Assembly (NCBI RefSeq): GCF_019097595.1
Contig: NC_080731.1
Span: forward strand, 17,013,071 to 17,077,070
Direction: 5' to 3'
DNA: 64,000 nucleotides
Source: Hemibagrus wyckioides
Lineage: Eukaryota; Chordata; Actinopteri; Siluriformes; Bagridae
The stretch's first letter is position 1; each line of letters opens with the position of its first letter. Of the stretch, positions 59,376-64,000 are shown piece by piece. A program made the translations under genes and the position numbers. The notes under the pieces were generated by a model. That model had not been told where the DNA came from, searched no databases, and worked only from the letters and a program-made list of their open reading frames with translations.

Positions 59376-60130
59376 TCACAAAAATTCCCACTCGTCATTG
59401 ACAGATTTGGCTAGAGAGAAATGTGGAGATCCATGATTCATTTGGAATGGGTGTGGATGACCAGCTCGAACTGAAACCCGAGATAAATCTACCTCTACGG
59501 CACATCTGTGTTCATTCCATATCACATGCTTCAATATCAATATGTCTGGCCTATCTAACTTCCTGAACCATTCTTTCTCATAACTCTCATGTGGTTCGTA
59601 TCTGTGTATGTGCACAGTACAGTGCAATGCTTTTGGTGTTATGTAGTCTGTGTGAGAAAAGGAGGTGAGAGTTTTTGCTTTCTCCCCTAGAGAGTGTGCA
59701 ACATCAGTGAGAGAGGAATTACTCAGTTTCCATTCATACACATAGAGCAGGGGTCTGGGATCATATTTTACAAAGCAGGAGTTATCTCCCCATTCTATCC
59801 TAAGGCCTAGTGATGTGCTGATCAAATTTAAATTTAGTTTGCACATCAAATCTCGACCCAACAGATTTATTTGGCAACACTCAGAAATTAAAAAAAGAGA
59901 ATTCAAATTGTTTCTGTGTAGTTACTATCTCACATTTTAAGGGCACAGAGAATGTCTCAATTACTGACATCCCCTATGCTCCTGTAGTACACAGAGAGTG
60001 ATTGCTCATTCTAGGTGAAATAGAAAATTCACACAATCGTATCACAGAATGCCCTGCTCCTGAGTCAACTAGAAACTGTATCGGTATTCGCTCAACAAGT
60101 AATGTAATCACAGGCATTTTCTTAAATTCC
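59376..60130 (-). pseudogene. Endogenous retrovirus protease and linker region
   Basis: An aspartyl protease signature LVDSGAGHSVI is coded near 60,050-60,090 in one frame, and the matching C-terminal block LLGRDLMCKL near 59,840-59,870 in another, so a frame change separates the two halves. A linker leads to RT. The protease would cut the gag-pol precursor. Confidence 0.75.
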
Positions 60131-61021
60131 GGCTCATGATATTTAGCATAAGTTTCATTCATAAGTGAAATAGCAGCCTCTGATACTTTGCTAGACATTG
60201 GATTAGCGACAGGTGGAAATGGAATGGTTAGCTTAAGCTTTTCTTTAGTGCATTGCACGAAAAAGATCAGACTTACCCTTCGCTGGCTGCTCACCCGTCC
60301 CTGACCCAACCAAACCTCATGTTTCTGTGTTCTCTTCTCCCCCGCGATGTCTCTTCGGACAGTCTCATATCCAGTGGTCTTTTTTCCACACAGGAAACAT
60401 CCAGTCTGGAATCCAGGCTTGCCCCGTCCTCGACCTCTACCTCTACCTCTACCACGGCCCCTCCCCCTGTAAACATCTCCTTGAACCTCAAATAATTGAA
60501 CCATAGTAAGACGGTGTTTCATTTCTGTTCTTTTTTCTTTCCCTTTTTGTCTTTCAGCATTCCACAACTTTTCTGCGTGCACAGCATGTTGTTCAATCAG
60601 AGATAACTTTCCAGTGTCCAAAGTAATGCACGTTTGTTTGATGTTTCTTGCAATGTCCTCTTTCAATCCAAACATGAAACTATTTCTCAAGTGTGCCTCA
60701 TAAGGTGTAATATCCACTGCGGCCAAGTCTGCTGGGCGCTCAAGGCCACTGTGATGAAGTTTCACTGTGATGAAGTTTGATTCACTGTGTGAAGATTAAC
60801 ACTTCTGTTAATCGTGCAAGATATCTGGAGACTGTTTCATCATCTTCTTGTCTGCACATAGAGATTTTAGTCATGTCTATTCTTACTGGAAAAGCTTGGT
60901 TAAGAGCATCAGTCAGGCACATTACTAATTCTCTGTATTCAACATTATCGGCATTATTCCAGTTTACATGACGAATCTGAATATACACTTCTGAATTGAA
61001 TTCCAATAGGAAGTGATACAC
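60131..61021 (-). pseudogene. Endogenous retrovirus gag remnants
   Basis: Two frames (61,021-60,782 and 60,765-about 60,200) hold capsid-like helices, including a QEDDETVSRYLARL segment, then a basic region with an alternating Arg-Gly run coded by GGTAGAGG-type repeats at 60,424-60,465 and a CFLCGKK half zinc knuckle. The second half of the knuckle lies in another frame, and a frame change separates the two main pieces near 60,770. The N-terminal matrix part is missing. Confidence 0.7.
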
Positions 61022-61069
61022 TTCTTTTTTTACACTGTTTTTTTGTTTTGTTTTTACTTGTGTTTACAT

Positions 61070-61405
61070 ACTGTACTATGCAAAAGTTTTAGGCAGGTGT
61101 GTATAAACTTTTAAGCAAGAATGCTTTTGAAAATAGAAGTGTTAATAGTTTATTTTTTATCAATTAAAAAAATTTAAAGTAAAGAGAGATCCAAATTAAA
61201 TCAATATCAAAAATCAATATAAAAATAGCATAAATTCTTCTAGTTTTCGAAGGAACTCAGCAGGTAGGTTGTTCCAAACATCTTGGAACCACAGGTCTTC
61301 TGTGGATGTAGGCTGCCTTGAATGCTTCTGTCTCTTCATGTCATCCCAGACACACTCAGTGATATTGATCGATGATCGTTTTTCACACCCATACCACAAA
61401 TTATA
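61070..61405 (-). mobile_element. Truncated Tc1 remnant
   Basis: Starts with TATGCAAAAGTTTTAGGCAG, a terminal repeat of a fish Tc1 family. The minus-strand frame 61,214-61,399 encodes a decayed transposase C-terminus with QDVWNNLPAEFLRKL. The other terminus is missing. It abuts the broken end of the retrovirus. Confidence 0.7.
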
Positions 61406-61525
61406 AAAATACTATAAATAATCCTAATAAAATGCCTTGTAAAAATATGAACTAAAGAACTTTAAAGGTGCTCTAATGCATTACATAATATTGACTCCAC
61501 CCAGGCCTAATATGTGCTAATGCTT

Positions 61526-61529
<4 letters not shown>

Positions 61530-61590
<61 letters not shown>
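61530..61590. repeat. (TA)n microsatellite, left of the Tc1 element
   Basis: About 30 TA units ending directly at the transposon inverted repeat. Confidence 0.9.
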
Positions 61591-61594
<4 letters not shown>

Positions 61595-62828
61595 TACATT
61601 GCCAAAAGTATTCGCTCACCTGCCTTGACTCGCATATGAACTTAAGTGACATCCCATTCCTAATCCATAGGGTTCAATATGACGTTGGACCACCCTTTGC
61701 AGCTATAACAGCTTCAAATCTTCTGGGAAGGCTGTCCACAAGGTTTAGGAGTGTGTTTATGGGAATTTTTAACCATTCTTCCAGAAGCGCATTTGTGAGG
61801 TCACACACTGATGTTGGACGAGAAGGCCTGGCTCTCAGTCTCCGCTCTAATTCATCCCAAAGGTGTTCTATCGGGTTGAGGTCAGGACTCTGTGCAGGCC
61901 AGTCAAGTTCATCCACACCAGACTCTGTCATCCATGTCTTTATGGACCTTGCTTTGTGCACTGGTGCACAGTCATGTTGGAAGAGGAAGGGGCCAGCTCC
62001 AAACTGTTCCCACAAAGTTGGGAGCATGGAATTGTCCAAAATGTCTTGGTATGCTGAAGCATTCAGAGTTCCTTTCACTGGAACTAAGGGGCCAAGCCCA
62101 GCTCCTGAAAAACAACCCCACACCATAATCCCCCCTCCACCAAACTTTACACTTGGCACAATGCAGTCAGACAAGTACCGTTCTGGCAACCACCAAACCC
62201 AGACTCGTCCATCTGATTGCCAGATGGAGAACGCGATTCATCACTCCAGAGAACACGTCTCCACTGCTCTAGAGTCCAGTGGCGGCGTGCTTTACACCAC
62301 TGCATCCGACGCTTTGCATTGCACTTGGTGATGTATGGCTTGGATGCAGCTGCTCGGCCATGGAAACCCATTCCATGAAGCTCTCTGCGCACTGTTCTTG
62401 AGCTAATCTGAAGGCCACATGAAGTTTGGAGGTCTGTAACGATTGACTCTGCAGAAAGTTGGCGACCTCTTCACACTATGCGCCTCAGCATCCGCTGAAC
62501 CCGCTCCGTCAGTTAGGCCTACCACTTCGTGGCTGAGTTGCTGTCGTTCCCAAACACTTCGACGTTCTTATAATACAGCTGACAGTTGACTGTGGAATAT
62601 TTAGGAGCGAGGAAATTTCACGACTGGATTTGTTGCACAGGTGGCATCCTATCACAGCTCCACGCTGGAATTCACTGAGCTCCTGAGAGCGACCCATTCT
62701 TTCACAAATGTTTGTAAAAACAGTCTGCATGCCTAGGTGCTTGATTTTATACACCTGTGGCCATGGAAGTGATTGGAACACCTGATTCTGATTATTTGGA
62801 TGGGTGAGCGAATACCTTTGGCAATATA

Positions 62829-62833
<5 letters not shown>
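61591..62833 (-). mobile_element. Near full-length Tc1 transposon inserted in a TA repeat
   Basis: The termini are inverted: ACACTACATTGCCAAAAGTA at 61,591 and the complement of ACACTATATTGCCAAAGGTA at about 62,832. Length is about 1,243 bp, with TA dinucleotides on both sides as expected for Tc1 target sites. It lies within a TA microsatellite, so the exact target duplication cannot be seen. Its transposase is disrupted. Confidence 0.92.
61674..62697 (-). pseudogene. Tc1 transposase, frame-disrupted
   Basis: Starts at 62,697 (MGRSQELSEFQRGAVIG), with the N-terminal helix-turn-helix to about 62,510. The middle part continues in the frame 62,392-62,147 (WSDES, holding the first catalytic Asp) and the C-terminal part in 62,189-61,674, with [11 protein letters not shown] (second Asp) and [16 protein letters not shown] (Glu of the DDE triad). 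Catalytic residues are kept, but at least two frame changes break the protein. The conservation suggests a fairly young copy. Confidence 0.88.

Positions 62834-62893
<60 letters not shown>
62831..62893. repeat. (TA)n microsatellite, right of the Tc1 element
   Basis: About 30 TA units, a mirror of the tract on the left side. Confidence 0.9.
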
Positions 62894-62897
<4 letters not shown>

Positions 62898-62959
62898 CTT
62901 TTTGAATTGTTGCATTTATATTCAAGTATAATTAATTAATTATAAAACGTGAATGGATG

Positions 62960-64000
62960 TCTACTGGCCAGTTGAGTTGACCATTTAATATTGTAGGCAT
63001 AGGTTCTCAAAGATAGTTAATTAAGAGGTGTGTAAATTAGCGAACTAATTCGCTGAACTGCTGGATGTCCAGGTGGTGCTCCGAAAACAATGTGGGCTTC
63101 ATAGACAATTGGAGCTCTTTGGAGGGCAAGGCTGGCCTGTTAGGATGGGATGGTGTCCATCCCACTCAGGAGGGTGCTGCTCTCATTTCTTGTAGCATAG
63201 CACATAGTCTTAGAGCAGCTCTAGTTAATCGGTGACAATCCAGGGCCAGGGCCAGGGAGCAGACAAGCAGGCTAATCTGACTGTCTGCTAGCTGCAATGA
63301 GTCGTCACCCAGGGTTCATAACATGGAGACATTGTGTCTGTTCCCCAAGCCAAACAAAAATATTTTAATTAACCTGATAAACATAAAACTAGATCATAGT
63401 GAATGTTGATCTGAAGCTAGGACTGTTAAATATAAGATCTCTTTCATCTAAAAAGATTAATTTCATGCATGATTGGTTCGCTGTCTGACCCCACAGAACT
63501 TGATCAGGCGACTGATAACCTGGAGTCAGTGTTTCGCAACACCCTAGATACTGTAGCTCCACTTAAAAGGAAAATAATTAAACAGAAGACACTAGCACCC
63601 TGGTACAATAACCACATATGAACCTTAAAACAATCAGCTAGGAAACTAGAACGTAAATGGCTTCAAACTAAATTTGCAGTATTTCAGTTAGCATGGAAGG
63701 AAAGCCTTCTGATCTACAAAAATTATCTTGTACTGCTAGATCAGCGTATCTCACTGCCCTAATCAACGATAACAAAAACAATCCTAAATTTTTATTTAGT
63801 ACTGTAGCAAAACTAACTTCAAAATCTAAAATTGATAATATCAGGCAAAAAATTCAGACTAGTAACTTAAAAGCAAATTGTTTGATAGATAATCCTTTAG
63901 ATAATATAACTATTTATTATCAGAGCTTAGAAGGTTTTACTCCAAGAGCCTGATCTAATTTTACTAATTTCATCGTCAAAACTTTCAACTTGCATTCTAG
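62960..64000 (+). mobile_element. Non-LTR retrotransposon, L2/CR1-like, partial
   Basis: The + strand holds LINE text common in fish: a GGGATGGTGTCCATCCCACT block near 63,150, a segment decoding as TLAPWYN before the reverse transcriptase, and the frame 63,693-63,953 with ARSAYLTALINDNKNNPKFLFSTVAKLT. In-frame stops occur, for example before 63,620 and at 63,951, so this copy is dead. Part of the endonuclease seems to be missing. It runs off the right edge, where the reverse transcriptase should follow. Confidence 0.7.

Larger units (their letters stand above)
54577..61021 (-). mobile_element. 5'-truncated class I endogenous retrovirus
   Basis: An old retroviral copy read on the minus strand: gag remnants (61,021-60,300), protease (60,130-59,800), reverse transcriptase, RNase H, integrase (to 56,093), an Ig-like ORF where env is expected, a polypurine tract (55,011-55,023) and one 3' LTR. 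No second LTR is found upstream of gag; sequence past 61,025 turns into Tc1 remnants, so the 5' end is lost. The YVDD-type polymerase motif, a protease with the DSGA active site and an integrase with a C-terminal GPF-type module point to a gamma/epsilonretrovirus-like lineage. Pol is broken by at least two in-frame stops and several frame changes, so it cannot replicate by itself. Confidence 0.88.

Noticed and set aside
61021..61600. 5' LTR of the retrovirus
   Set aside because: No sequence like the 3' LTR (TATA box, poly(A) signal, CCACCACA end) occurs here; the text is a Tc1 remnant and AT repeat.
62733..62925. Ile-Tyr repeat open frames on minus
   Set aside because: Translated TA microsatellite joined by chance to the Tc1 N-terminal frame.

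Overview
This window is teleost nuclear DNA. Introns are AT-rich, microsatellites are dense, several fish-type Tc1 families are present, and a class I endogenous retrovirus and a LINE occupy the right end. Four host protein-coding genes can be read exon by exon. The abundance of Tc1 copies would suit a catfish or other ostariophysan, but the species cannot be fixed from the sequence.

Left part (1-19,150): no gene is supported. It holds a 7.4-kb A/C-rich minisatellite (about 2,603-9,986) with higher-order repeats of about 0.99 and 1.47 kb. A second, degenerate repeat built on AGTCTAATCTAGA (about 13,800-15,990) is split by an internally deleted Tc1 element. Simple repeats and short palindromes make up much of the rest.

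Middle part (19,150-45,850): a seven-exon T-box gene of the Tbx2/Tbx3 subfamily on + (CDS 19,641-25,903, 523 aa) is followed by tm2d2 on + (27,892-31,182, 249 aa). Tail to tail with it is htra4 on - (45,615-33,082, nine exons, 467 aa). The convergent TM2D2/HTRA4 pair is the same as in human 8p11. In the human order the other side of TM2D2 is ADAM9; here the T-box gene stands in that place. Two introns, one in tm2d2 and one in htra4, have GC rather than GT at the donor.

Right part (47,489-64,000): a SAMHD1-like dNTPase gene on - (47,489-52,189) stays open through 14 exons (462 aa visible). Its best splice removes the HD dyad of the HD domain, it carries a duplicated internal exon, and its 5' exons were not found. 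Beyond it lie tandem copies of a small exon-like unit, a Tc1 fossil, and a 5'-truncated class I endogenous retrovirus on - (about 54,577-61,021) with one LTR, a disrupted gag-pol and an intact ORF resembling an immunoglobulin V domain in the env position. A Tc1 element inside a TA microsatellite (61,591-62,833) and the start of a fish L2/CR1-like LINE running off the right edge complete the window.

How the genes relate: these are unrelated host genes (transcription factor, membrane protein, secreted protease, nucleotide hydrolase) that share a locus, not a pathway. The items most worth follow-up are the Ig-like ORF inside the retroelement, the SAMHD1-like gene without its HD dyad, the divergent T-box paralogue, and the large hierarchical minisatellite.
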